DNA of 64,000 nt from Pichia kudriavzevii (lineage: Eukaryota; Ascomycota; Pichiomycetes; Pichiales; Pichiaceae): contig NC_042506.1 in NCBI RefSeq assembly GCF_003054445.1, forward strand, positions 1,991,501 through 2,055,500, given 5' to 3'. A program made the position numbers and the translations under genes. Position 1 is the first letter of the stretch. Every line of letters starts with the position of its first letter. The notes beneath the pieces are model-generated. The model was not told where the DNA came from. It saw only the letters and a list, made by a program, of their open reading frames with translations, and ran no database searches. Below are positions 27,378 through 37,766 of this stretch, one piece after another.

Positions 27378-30335
27378 ATGGTGCAACTTCTTGTTCTGCC
27401 GATGGGTAATGATGTTGGTCCTGGTGAGATTCCGGGGTCTATCCTTGAAAGAATTGCGGAAAACATTCAAAACCTCAACGATTTGGTAAATTTCAGTTTA
27501 ATCAACAAACATACATACAATGCGGTAATGAATAATCATGGATTATGGGTTCAAAAGCTCAAGACTTTAGGAACTTGGTCTGACCATGACAATGATAAGC
27601 TAGTGAGAAACGATGTGGAGGAGGCCAAACTGACCCCATTGAACTGTTTCACATTTAAGATTAGTGATGTTAATATCTCAAGAGTTGTTTTTATTAGTAT
27701 ATATAAACAGATGGCACCAATATTGAAACAGCTTTTGATTGACAATAACGTGGATATTCAAAATGTGGATATTTTCAATCAATATAGTACACCGATTAGT
27801 CAAGCAAAGCTATTCACAAGTATCAGTATCTTTTTAAAGCTATATCTTGACGATGATGAGTACAGCACTTATATTATGAGATTCAATACTATTCTAAATT
27901 TATTTGTGAGTTCGTTAATAAAAGAAATTGACCTTCAACTGAAAGACGAAAAATATGAGGTTGTTTTAAATTTGATCACTGCACTAGATTATTTGAATAT
28001 CGATCATGAAAAAATTACGATTGACCCACTTGAGTCGTTACTTGAGTACTTTATCGATAAATATAATGAAGAATATATACGGCTACTCAATGAAGATGAT
28101 TTTCAAAATCAGTGGTTTATCAAAGAAAATGAAAATGCCGCTCCTAAACGTGGTATTGTAAAAGGGTATTCTTTTGATTTTGATAAAATTGATGAAATGT
28201 TAGACCAGGTTAAAATATTGCTAGATAGACAGTTAAATCAAGTGAATATGATATTTAGATCTGATAGGGATAATAAAATTATCGGGCGTAACATTGATGA
28301 AATCCCAATCATATTGAAAATTATTGAAAACTTCTTGAGTAATTATCTGATTGGTGGATTATTTGATAGGATTATTTCAAAATCTAGGCAGATTGACTCC
28401 CTAGATGATATAGTCAATCCACAGTTTTACCAATCACAGCAGAATAATAGCGAAACAACACCAACTTTGCAAGATGAAGACCATAATGATGCAACTAATC
28501 CATTCATAAATATAACCAACGAGAAATCACTGTTTTTTCAATGTGTTCCGTATATTTACTCTAGATGCATCTCAACATTACAAAATTTAAAGTATCCAAA
28601 TACAGAGATAATACAAGATTCGAATGAAAAAACATCGATGGATTACATTAGAATTGTTTGTGGCTTCGTTAATTATTATTATGAACAGTACCTCATTGAT
28701 TTCTCCAACGAGTTGCCTAAACAATGTCACTTATCATTGATTCAATTGATAAATGCATGGCAGACAAACAATCAAAAGGTTCAGAGGAATGTCGAGAACG
28801 AGATTCTCAAACTGGTAGATGAAGATGATAACGACAATAAAAAATCTAATTTTGAGATTTTTAATGCGTTTACTAATCTTTTCACTTTTAGATCGAAGGA
28901 CTTGAAGAAAAGTGAATTGGATAAGGGGATTGAAGATGAGAGTGAAATCGGCAAAGGAGGGGAAACTGAAAGGAAAAGTGATGGCGAAAATGAGAAGGTT
29001 GAAGAGGTTAAATTGACACATATGGCTGCAAAACTGAAAATTCTAGCAGGTAAAGTTGAAAATTTGAAAAGCTTGGTTTCTCTTGATTTAACAATTATAT
29101 TGTTGCAACATATTAAAAACAGCTATGATCTGCTGATTGGATTAACCAAATATTCCACAACCCAACAGCTAAACAAACAAATCCATCAGACCTGTATGAA
29201 TATCTATAGTGATATGCTTAACCTCTTAATCAATAATCACATTAAGCCCGGATTTTTGGAAGCCTTAGAAAGATTAAAGAATTATAAGCCTGTTAATATC
29301 ACGAAAGACGGTAACAGCAAACCAATTATGGGTAATCAAACAGTAGAGCCTGTTAATAATTTTATCGAGCTAGTCGATGTTGGAGATCTTATTTTACAAA
29401 TGATCAATGTCTTCTATGAGCACGAACTTGTGGATACTGGAATAATACCATCGAGTAATCAATATTCTAGAGATTTTCTACGTATGAATAATGTTGAGAA
29501 GTTAATTAAGTTACTAGAATCAACACTTGATAAGTATGTTGCCAATGGGCTAGACATCAGTATTGATATAATAATATCTGAAATTCGCTTTAAAGTTGAA
29601 GAGTGCGTTGGGCCAATTCCATTGAACAATAAATCCAAGTCAAATACATCTACTATTTCATCACGGCAAATTGCACCTGCTTCGACTACAGTGGTAGTTT
29701 CATCAGCCCCATCATCATCGGCATCAGCATCGCTGAGGACGGCATCATCCCATTCTACAACGCTTGCATGTAACATTGCGCATTCATCTAGTGTATATAA
29801 TATTGAAACAATTGAAATGTTACCATTAAATGAGGGGCATACAAGTGAATGGTGTAACATATGTCTCAATGTATTAAAATCACATTTCTCGTTGCTCCAA
29901 GATTCGATTGACAAGTCAATAATGGATGTGTTTAAGCAGGAACTTGGAGACAGATTGATTACATTATTGATTCAGCTCTTAATGAAGAAATTCCAAATAT
30001 CGACTATTGGTGGTATACAATTCAGTTACGATATTAATTCACTGTATGGATACTATCAGGAGAATAGGATCAAGCCGGCAATAGAGTATCTCATTGGTTT
30101 CAAAAAGATTGACCAGTTATATTTGGTTGATTGCTCAAGTCGGTCATCAAGCGAATTCAAGGCCCAATGTAAATCCTTGGGAAAGCTGATTATCGACGTT
30201 GGACGAGACAATGGAGTTTTCACTCCCGAAGAGGTATATCAATTTGTTTCCAGACGTACTGATTGGGATAGGATCAAGAGGAACATCGATAAGGTGGTGT
30301 ATGGGTTAGGGGCCGATGATTGTGTAATCATGTAA
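27378..30335 (+). CDS. RCY1: Recyclin-1, F-box and exocyst-like endosomal recycling protein
   Basis: 985 residues; yeast Rcy1 is about 840. An F-box lies at about residues 16-60 (GEIPGSILERIAENIQNLNDL...HGLWVQKL). It is followed by a long helical Sec10/exocyst-like region, interrupted by Lys/Glu-rich and Ser-rich low-complexity segments that account for the extra length. The C-terminus is CVIM, a CaaX box for farnesylation or geranylgeranylation, matching the known prenylated C-terminus of Rcy1. Rcy1 works with Skp1 in recycling of the Snc1 v-SNARE from early endosomes to the Golgi and plasma membrane. Confidence 0.9.
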   Translation: MVQLLVLPMGNDVGPGEIPGSILERIAENIQNLNDLVNFSLINKHTYNAVMNNHGLWVQKLKTLGTWSDHDNDKLVRNDVEEAKLTPLNCFTFKISDVNISRVVFISIYKQMAPILKQLLIDNNVDIQNVDIFNQYSTPISQAKLFTSISIFLKLYLDDDEYSTYIMRFNTILNLFVSSLIKEIDLQLKDEKYEVVLNLITALDYLNIDHEKITIDPLESLLEYFIDKYNEEYIRLLNEDDFQNQWFIKENENAAPKRGIVKGYSFDFDKIDEMLDQVKILLDRQLNQVNMIFRSDRDNKIIGRNIDEIPIILKIIENFLSNYLIGGLFDRIISKSRQIDSLDDIVNPQFYQSQQNNSETTPTLQDEDHNDATNPFINITNEKSLFFQCVPYIYSRCISTLQNLKYPNTEIIQDSNEKTSMDYIRIVCGFVNYYYEQYLIDFSNELPKQCHLSLIQLINAWQTNNQKVQRNVENEILKLVDEDDNDNKKSNFEIFNAFTNLFTFRSKDLKKSELDKGIEDESEIGKGGETERKSDGENEKVEEVKLTHMAAKLKILAGKVENLKSLVSLDLTIILLQHIKNSYDLLIGLTKYSTTQQLNKQIHQTCMNIYSDMLNLLINNHIKPGFLEALERLKNYKPVNITKDGNSKPIMGNQTVEPVNNFIELVDVGDLILQMINVFYEHELVDTGIIPSSNQYSRDFLRMNNVEKLIKLLESTLDKYVANGLDISIDIIISEIRFKVEECVGPIPLNNKSKSNTSTISSRQIAPASTTVVVSSAPSSSASASLRTASSHSTTLACNIAHSSSVYNIETIEMLPLNEGHTSEWCNICLNVLKSHFSLLQDSIDKSIMDVFKQELGDRLITLLIQLLMKKFQISTIGGIQFSYDINSLYGYYQENRIKPAIEYLIGFKKIDQLYLVDCSSRSSSEFKAQCKSLGKLIIDVGRDNGVFTPEEVYQFVSRRTDWDRIKRNIDKVVYGLGADDCVIM

Positions 30336-30496
30336 TTAAAGAAGAGTGAGATGAGAAAAAAATGGCAATGAGCAGAAAATTAATAGATTCATTAAAAAGC
30401 TAGATACATAAATGTGAAAATATATATTAATAGAATGTAGTGTGTAAAAGAATAGATTGAAGAAAGAGGAGTGTTGGTCATTAAAAAGCAAGTAAA

Positions 30497-30553
30497 TAAA
30501 TAAATAGATGAATGAATAAATAGATGAATGAATAAATAGATGAATGAATAAAT
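30497..30553. repeat. 16-bp tandem repeat, about 3.5 copies
   Basis: The unit aataaatagatgaatg repeats in the gap between the convergent RCY1 and zinc-cluster genes, probably within 3' untranslated sequence. Confidence 0.8.
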
Positions 30554-30588
30554 TTGAGATAAACGAGTAAATTCTGAGAGCAAAAACA

Positions 30589-32600
30589 TCAATTCCAGCT
30601 CAAGGACTGTAGTAAATCCATGTCGTCAGATTGAGAAGATAGCTGGACTTGAATATCTTTCTTGATCGATTGAGGGCTTTGTAGGTGAACTGAAGGATTA
30701 ATAAAGCCATTGTTTTCAAACAAGGAAGGAGATGAGCCAAGGGAAGAGGAAGAGGAATCAATTGAAGAGATTGAAGGGTTCTTGACATCATTCTCTGCAC
30801 TTGGCAACTTCAATATTTCGTTCGAATAAAGTATAACTAGATCAACTTTATTTCTGAAAATGCTAAAGTTCTCATTGTATCTATCAAAGTTCAAATTATA
30901 GGAGTTGAACTTTGATATGGTCTCACTGAGGCGGTTTGAATTGGAATCGATAGATCTAAATTTTTGGTTGAATTTCTTAAAATCCGATATTAACCCAGGT
31001 AATAATTTTGATTTAAAACTTGACATATCAAATACGTCAATCAAGAAGAAATCAACTTTAACGTTTGAATCAAAATCCATTAATAGATTGAAAATAAACT
31101 TTGTATCATTGAATTCGACAAAGGAAATCAATCTGTTGAATAAATTAGTATAGACTGGAGTTATATCCAATGGATCTATTGAACTGTTAGATAAGAATAG
31201 AGGAGAGTAACATAACTTTGACAGCACAAGACAAAAACATTCCAGAGAAATCTTCAAGTGAATTGGACATTTGAACAAATCTAGATATTTGATACTATCG
31301 TAGAAATCATTTGAAATTCGGATTATATCAGTGATTTGGTGATTGAGTAAATTCTCATTTTGGGGTTCAAAGAGGATAAATATTAAACTCAAGAAATTGA
31401 AGGAGGATAAGATGGTTGAATACAATGAAGGAGCTAGAGAAGAGCCACTAAGAGAGGACAAATTTGACTTCATAGTGTTCAATTTAAATTTCCAGTTCGA
31501 TAATGATTTCAACAACAATAGGTCATTACTATTCACCGAGTGTGGGTCATTGTTGAATAAAAAGGTGTCCATCAATTTGGAAAACAATATTGTGACATTT
31601 AGCATCTGGCCTATATAATTGGACTGTTCCTTTTGATCTTCAAGGACAAGGTCTATTTGTTGGCTCCATTTTAGACCCAATCTGAAGGAATAGAAGTTAC
31701 CCAATATAAATATGGAAGACCAAACATTTTTCTCGTATTGTGATGACTTTTCATTGACGAGTTGATTTTTCTGGAGGCTATCCTTACAAACTTTCAACCA
31801 TTGAAAAATTGAGGTGTCCAATTCATCCTTTATATCATATTTGGTAGAATTCATCTTGGTGATGAAACAGCATAGTAGTAAAATTGGAGTAACTGAATCG
31901 AGAGTGTCTTTTCCCACGGAAGAAGAAATGGCGGTAGTTGGAGTAGTGGACAAATCTGTGAATGACAAGATTTCTTTAATGATATATCGATTATAGATAT
32001 CGATATTTCCCGTAATGATAAATACAATTGTCCAAAATAACAACTTATTTGTATTGAATAGATGGTCTATGTCTTTAATTTCAGAAAAAATTGGTAAGAA
32101 GGGTAAATAGTTTGCATTGAAATTATCAATAAATTGGTTGATTTCTAAGTATGAGAAACAACAGATATCATTCAAGCTATAGAGTTTTATGTTTGGATTA
32201 TCAAATAATTTTTCATCCAATTCTGCGTCTGTTAATTCTGGGGTGATTATATTACCAATTGATTGTTGACATTTATTCAAAGTAAAATTATGACTCGATT
32301 GGAGTTGAAGAGGAGTGTTGTTTTTGGGGTAGTTCATTAAACTCGTTGGGTTCGTTTCATTCATTAGACTTGTAGTGTTTGTTTCATTCATTAGACTGGT
32401 TGTAATTGTTTCATTCATTAAACTCGTAATAATTGTATCGTTCATTAAGTTGTTTGTAATTGTTTCGTTAGTAGGAATTAGTTGGGTCTTCTTAGTCTTG
32501 ATTTTTCTCAGCTGCTGACTATTATAATTTTCTACGTTTATATGTGAGTTGTCTCTCATTTTTGTTTTTTCTGATTTCTTATCTGATTCTCTTGCATTAC

Positions 32601-32631
<31 letters not shown>

Positions 32632-33396
32632 TTCATCGTCATCGTCATCGTCGTCATCATCGTCGTCATCATCGTCATCTGCTTCCTCCTCTTCCTCTTG
32701 TTCTTCTGCCTCTTCTCTTCCTATATCTTGCTGTACATTTCCAAATCCACATCTGTTTTCATGACAATGACCATTATGATTATTTTGATTTGTGTTTTGA
32801 GAAATTGTTGTTCCCATTGTACAGGAGTAATCCCTTGAACAAGAATCTATATTATTGATAAGTCCTGGAACTTTAATACCTTTTTCTCTACATAACGATT
32901 TCAGATAGAGGTCTTTCTCAATTAAATCATTAACCAATTTCTTCAAATTCTCTATATCATTAGAGAGGTTTTTAATAATATTTGATCGTTTAACTGGAAC
33001 AACAACTTCCAATTCGCAGACTAACCCTCTCTTAGCACATGAGGAACAAGAATAAGGGGCCACGTCAATATAATTACATTTAGTCTTGTGTTTCCTACAC
33101 CTTGAACAGGATTTCAGATGTTTCAAGTTTGAGTGATTAGAAGGTAAATAAGATAGATTCAAATTTAGTGGGTTAATAATTCTAGCCAAATTTGGGGATG
33201 AAGGAGACGAAGTTTCAGGAGAAGGGTAGATCGAAGCAGATGAGGGTTTATGTCTCTTTACCAAAGGTTTAGAGGACAAACCTGAGAGATCCGATGGTCG
33301 TGATGATTCTGATGATTCTGATGTCTCTGATGTTTCTGAGGAAGAAGATGTACAATGATGAATGATTTTTCTCTTATTTGTGATATTCAAAGACAT
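30589..33396 (-). CDS. Zn(II)2Cys6 fungal transcription factor
   Basis: 935 residues. The binuclear zinc cluster lies at about residues 94-125 with spacing C-x2-C-x6-C-x9-C-x2-C-x6-C (CSRCRKHKTKC...CSSCAKRGLVC). A linker and a helical dimerisation-like segment follow (NIIKNLSNDIENLKKLVNDL). Next come an uninterrupted Asp/Glu run of some 30 residues (about 236-265) and a Thr/Asn-rich repeat with the unit SLMNETxTT. The C-terminal half (about 390-850) has the Leu-rich, mostly helical character of the fungal middle homology region. Zinc-cluster proteins bind CGG triplets and control metabolism or stress genes. The orthologue and targets are unknown. It faces a 1.8-kb upstream region with CGG pairs. 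Confidence 0.9.
32326..32480 (-). repeat. 30-bp in-frame repeats in the zinc-cluster gene
   Basis: Four to five imperfect copies of a 30-bp unit encode repeats of the type SLMNETxTT. The unit is a multiple of three, so expansion and contraction would keep the frame. Confidence 0.8.
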
Positions 33397-34124
33397 GATG
33401 AGCTAATGAGATGAGTATATATTTCAGTATCTAAAAGCTTAGCACATGGAAGCGTTATAGAGGATAGTACAGTCAAAGAGGATAAGAGAAAGAGAAGATA
33501 CAACAAGAGCCAAAAGGAGATGGCTCAGAAAGACAAGTAGGCAAGTACTCCTAATGACGAAAAACACCACAGCAGTACAAGATGGTTTAAAAAACGGGTT
33601 CTAGAGATACCCAAAAAAAAAAAAAATTCCCTTGTACAAAAAGAGCAACAAAATAAAGGGCTCAATGTCATACCACCAAATAAAGGCCTTTTCACCGTAA
33701 TGGTTTTAAAGTACGGCTTATTTCAGCTTAAAGCTGATCCTTACTGGCTATACTAATACAGATACGGGTAATAGTGGTGATGGTTTGGTAGTTACAAGTG
33801 ATATCAATGGTAATAGTATTGGTAATTGATGTTATAGGTGATGGTAATATGGATGGGTTTTTTTTTTTTCAGTAACAACCCCGATAATTTACTGCGGAAA
33901 TTTCACTATTCTCGACATCCCGGCCATTGAAATAGAACAAATATGCATCAAAATAGGGGAATGGGGGGAAAAAAATATCTCAAATATTTTATCCGTCTTT
34001 ACAGCTATTCCCGACGCGTGTGTTAAGGTCGCGGACTTGCGTTCCCACCTTCCGGAACCAATGGCATCCGCGCAATTTGCATATATTCTGTGCGGTTACC
34101 CGACAAAACTGCCCGGACCCCGCT

Positions 34125-34195
34125 CGGAGCCCGGCGGAAATGGCTTCTCAGAGAGAATTCGCCGGCAATTATAACAATCAGGCGGTCGGAGTCCG
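34125..34195. promoter_or_regulatory. Two CGG-N3-CCG palindromes
   Basis: CGG-AGC-CCG at 34125-34133 and CGG-AGT-CCG at 34187-34195 share the same everted/inverted triplet spacing, typical of zinc-cluster dimer sites. They lie roughly 730-800 bp upstream of a zinc-cluster gene, so autoregulation is possible. Binding is inferred only. Confidence 0.4.
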
Positions 34196-34552
34196 AGGAG
34201 AAAGTTACTATGGGGAGAGTGTCTTCATCGAGTAGGAGAGATTAGGAGAATGGTCCAAATGACGGGGAATTACGGGGAATGACTGGTAATCCGCGTAGTG
34301 TGTATTAGGGGGTCTGTGTTTGTATAGTGTATCTCTGTATCTATGTGTTTACGCCAGTGGAGAACTATGGAATAAGTCCCGGGATAGAGGGGGGAAGGGA
34401 GGGGGGAGGCTAAGGAGGTTGGAAAGAGGACCCTTTAAAAGGTAACCCCGGTTCGGTGTTAGGAGTGCATGTCTGTCGTCTCAGTTCGTTTCGTTGGATT
34501 CAAGAGCATAGTGGAACAGAGTTAGCCAAGTTGGGCCTTTACTGTTATTTGG

Positions 34553-34671
34553 ATATATGTTTCTACTTTTATATATGTTTCTATTTGTATATGTTTCTAT
34601 TTGTATATGTTTCTATTTGTATATGTTTCTATTTGTATATGTTTCTACTTGTATATATGTTTCTATTTACA
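34553..34671. repeat. 16-18-bp minisatellite, about 7 copies
   Basis: Units of the form atatgtttctatttgt run head to tail with few changes. The interior four copies are nearly identical, which suggests recent expansion. Confidence 0.85.
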
Positions 34672-35202
34672 TACACACCAAGATTAGTAACTGTACGGTA
34701 AACTCAATGTGCATTCCCAAGGGTTCCCATGCCAGTTATTTCCCTTGTCAGCTACAAGTGAAACTGGACTGTGATTCACTATACCCTATTAGCCACCCTC
34801 TAAAGGGAGAGTAACGCGTACATCTGCCTTCGGCGTTTACGCCCATGCACTATAAGTACATTGACAATTCTATTTACGCGTTTATGGGGCGGCGTTAACC
34901 AAGTTCACCCTCTCTAAACGGCGCTTAGGCCCACGGTGTTTAGAATTTGAGATAATTAAAATTGCCCTTTTCTTTTTCCTCACTTTCGCGTGGTAGGGGG
35001 GGGGGGATTTTTTTTTTCCAATACGGCCAGCTCGTTGTTGCCCCTATCGGTTCTCTTCAAAGGTAACATTTAATATATGTATATAAATATATATATATAT
35101 ATAGATGTATTTTTCTAGATATAGTTGACTGAAATAGACAAGTGTCAATAAAAGACAGGACACCTACACCAACCCCAACCCCAACACCGTTTACTGCCGT
35201 CT

Positions 35203-35826
35203 TCACCCTCCAACTCGCTCCTCGTAACTCTCTACTTGGATGCTTTGCAGGTGCTCCCGCGTCTCGTCAAGACCAGCCTCGTCCTCCCCACATCCACAAT
35301 CGTAGTCGTCTAAAATGCTAGTGCAATCGTAGATGGGCTTCTCTAATCGTTCATTGACCTTGTTATGGATAAAACACCCCCACATGGCAGCATTCTTGCG
35401 GCTGTTCAACTGGGGCGGATACCGTTTGAGCAACTTGATGAAATGACGAGCACAGTCACCACAAGGATACACCTGTGCAAACGAATCAATGTATTGAGAG
35501 ACATGTTCACGTTCCCTTATTGACGGATCCTCGGGGTACCTCGCCAAGATCGTATGCAACACCTTCCATGCTGCCCGTCCGAGCTCTGCCTTGAGTGTCT
35601 CGTTACCCATCTTGGGCATGAACGGCATATCGACACCCTCTCCCCCATTGGTAACGTCCATCTCGCTGGCGACAACAGCATTCCCAGCTAAAATACTCCC
35701 GCCTGAAACAGGCTCATTCTGCACTTTGGTCTGTCCATTGCTCAACAAATGGTACACTAACAGAACCCCAATAACAACGGATATGAAAACTCCTCTGCTG
35801 TTTCTTAGTAGTCCTAGATGTTTCAT
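35203..35826 (-). CDS. ERV2: Erv2-type FAD-linked sulfhydryl oxidase of the ER
   Basis: 207 residues; yeast Erv2 is 196. An N-terminal signal anchor spans about residues 12-29. The Erv/ALR domain has GRAAWKVLHTI, the active-site CGDC at Cys122/Cys125, the FAD-binding WGCFIHNKVNERL segment and a structural Cys168. The tail carries a C177-G-C179 shuttle disulfide, the mark of Erv2 rather than mitochondrial Erv1. Erv2 makes disulfides in the ER lumen with oxygen as acceptor and can feed PDI. The last 25 residues are acidic and not conserved in my memory of the family. Confidence 0.92.
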   Translation of the reverse strand: MKHLGLLRNSRGVFISVVIGVLLVYHLLSNGQTKVQNEPVSGGSILAGNAVVASEMDVTNGGEGVDMPFMPKMGNETLKAELGRAAWKVLHTILARYPEDPSIREREHVSQYIDSFAQVYPCGDCARHFIKLLKRYPPQLNSRKNAAMWGCFIHNKVNERLEKPIYDCTSILDDYDCGCGEDEAGLDETREHLQSIQVESYEERVGG

Positions 35827-36045
35827 GACGTTTCAATCTTATTAACTAACTAACCTACTCGAAATGATAATGACCTCCTGCTGTATCCGTGTGATGTTTC
35901 GAAATACGTAATATACCTACTCAATGGGGTATATATGTGTATATTGCTCACTATTATAAGGCCCTGTAATTGGTATGCGTATAATTTACACTCACATATA
36001 CATATATACACTGATGTATATTCTTGCGTGTACAGATATATACAT

Positions 36046-36079
<34 letters not shown>

Positions 36080-36381
36080 CGATAGTTTCCCATGCAGTAT
36101 TGCCACGAGTGGATCGTCTCACGTTTTTTTTTTTATTCCTTCACAATGGCGCGCTACAGTGACATGAATTTCTAGCCGTTTCACTTGAATGGCTCTCTTG
36201 TTAAATACTTTACTTCAACTATAATTCCACTAACAGCAACCGCTAAACCCACCATTATAACTGCAACCACACCCGCAGTCTAGCCCATATCTCCACCGGT
36301 ACAGAGACATATAGCGTTCAAGTGCTTGCTCAGCCGAGTGCCTCCATACTCCTTCCTCCCCCTTTTGCGCCTTGCAATAAC
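35827..36381. promoter_or_regulatory. Divergent promoter of ERV2 and TIP41
   Basis: 555 bp between divergent genes. A (TA)/(TATG) microsatellite occupies about 36010-36080, followed by a T11 run at 36125-36135. No RNA gene is recognised. Confidence 0.5.
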
Positions 36382-37488
36382 ATGTCCAACCAGAGCAACA
36401 ACAAACTGTTCAAAAACCCAATCGATGCATTCACCATCAACTCCGCCCGTGAAATGCACAGGCTTACTACAGGTAGTCGTAACCCTCCTGTTCTAAAAGT
36501 ACACCAGCCCAATTCTGAGAATGGCCCTGCCTCAATTCCGAATTTAAATCGAGATCCTGCTCCAGATCCAATCCCAACTCCAACTACCGCCCCAACTCCT
36601 GCACCGTTCCTCGTACCTGCAACGCCTAGCCCGCATTGTAGGAACCCGTTGTGTAAAGACTGTGGGAAAGTCATCATCCCGGCTCCGGTCGCTACTTTCC
36701 CCGTGCAGGATACCCCGTCCATCTGTATAAACAACAAATGGTGCATTCTTACACAGAGGCTTCCCATCTTGAATGCACAGGAAATAGAGGAGTTCGAAGC
36801 CATTCTAGAAGGTATTCCTGTGCCCGAAATGATCTTTGGAAACAATAAGGTTGAAGTCTTCACGGTTGACAAGAAGTTCCATATAATGTTCAACACCTTG
36901 GATGCCTTGAAGTTGGTGGAAAGAAACCCATCCACTTTGATCAAGGTAAGTTACGCAAACGAATGGTTCAAAAGCAGGCAGTTGAAGCACGCAAACTCCG
37001 AAAACGTGTCTCTTGAAATGTACAAGCCCTACGATTGGACTTACACCTCTCACTATAAGGGGACGGTCTTGAGCGGAGAAGGGGCTTGGATCGTGGACAA
37101 CGATAGAGAAATCCCCCTGGATAAGCTATCCAGTAACAATCCCATCAAATTCTATGACGACATGATCCTATACGAAGACGAATTGGGTGACAACGGTATC
37201 TCTGTTTTGAACATCAAAATTAGAGTCATGTCTAACTGTCTACTAATTCTACAACGGCTATTTATCAGGGTTGATGAGGTTTTGGTGCGAATCATTGATA
37301 CTCGTCTCTATATTGATTTCGATACGGGACTCATCATCAGAGAACAGAAGCTCATGCAGGATGACTACCAAAACGTACTTGCCAAAGCTTCGGGTCCAGA
37401 CAAGAAGAAATGGTTGAGAGACAACAATTGGTGTTCTGTCAACTTACCCATCTTACAAGTACAGAGAGAGTACCAAATTGTGGACTAA
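36382..37488 (+). CDS. TIP41: Tip41, TOR-pathway regulator that binds Tap42/PP2A-type phosphatases
   Basis: 368 residues from ATG at 36382; the frame opens 20 codons upstream at GTG only. The C-terminal 230 residues are the conserved TIP41/TIPRL fold: YDWTYTSHYKG, IPLDKLSSNNPIKFYDDMIL, LYEDELGDNGIS and LLILQRLFIRVDEVLVRI. Tip41 counteracts Tap42 and shapes TORC1 output to Sit4/PP2A phosphatases under nitrogen stress. The N-terminus is Pro-rich (PDPIPTPTTAPTPAP) and holds C86, C91 and C94 in PHCRNPLCKDCGK, which look able to bind a metal. ARH1 follows on the same strand. Confidence 0.93.
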   Translation: MSNQSNNKLFKNPIDAFTINSAREMHRLTTGSRNPPVLKVHQPNSENGPASIPNLNRDPAPDPIPTPTTAPTPAPFLVPATPSPHCRNPLCKDCGKVIIPAPVATFPVQDTPSICINNKWCILTQRLPILNAQEIEEFEAILEGIPVPEMIFGNNKVEVFTVDKKFHIMFNTLDALKLVERNPSTLIKVSYANEWFKSRQLKHANSENVSLEMYKPYDWTYTSHYKGTVLSGEGAWIVDNDREIPLDKLSSNNPIKFYDDMILYEDELGDNGISVLNIKIRVMSNCLLILQRLFIRVDEVLVRIIDTRLYIDFDTGLIIREQKLMQDDYQNVLAKASGPDKKKWLRDNNWCSVNLPILQVQREYQIVD

Positions 37489-37766
37489 TTGGTCTTCTCA
37501 CGCAAATACGATAAAAAAAAAAAAAAAATTACTCGCGTAGATATACCACACTAACACAATACCGAATATCATATTACTCATGTATAAATCTACATATATT
37601 TATATGAAGGACTGCTTCAAAATACCCTGACAATATTTTTAAATGTATTTCGATTTTGTCCTATCTTAAACTTTCTCTCTCTCTTTCTTTCTCTTTCTCA
37701 GTAATTTATCACTCCACTCTCAACAGTAGTGGCCAATTGAACTGGTATTCTCAGCACGAACTAAAA

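Larger units (their letters stand above)
33397..35202. other. 1.8-kb non-coding region with repeats and CGG-type sites
   Basis: The region lies between the 5' end of the zinc-cluster gene and the 3' end of ERV2. It contains a comparatively GC-rich block near 34010-34240 with many CGG/CCG triplets, AGGGG-type stress-response-like runs near 34390-34410, a CCTTTAAAAGG near-palindrome at 34432, a minisatellite at 34553-34671, and G11 followed by T10 near 34996-35017. No open frame has plausible composition; the longest translate the minisatellite. The size and structure suggest a complex promoter and perhaps a non-coding transcript. Confidence 0.55.

Noticed and set aside
32544-32858. Plus-strand frames rich in Leu/His or Ser opposite the zinc-cluster gene
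   Set aside because: They are antisense readings of the Asp/Glu codon run.
34456-34814. Open frames of 81-85 codons rich in Tyr, Phe and Leu
   Set aside because: They are translations of the 16-18-bp minisatellite, and one starts at GTG.
37656-37766. N-terminal extension of ARH1 with Ser/Leu repeats
   Set aside because: It starts at TTG and translates a CT-rich leader, while the ATG at 37767 begins a good mitochondrial presequence.
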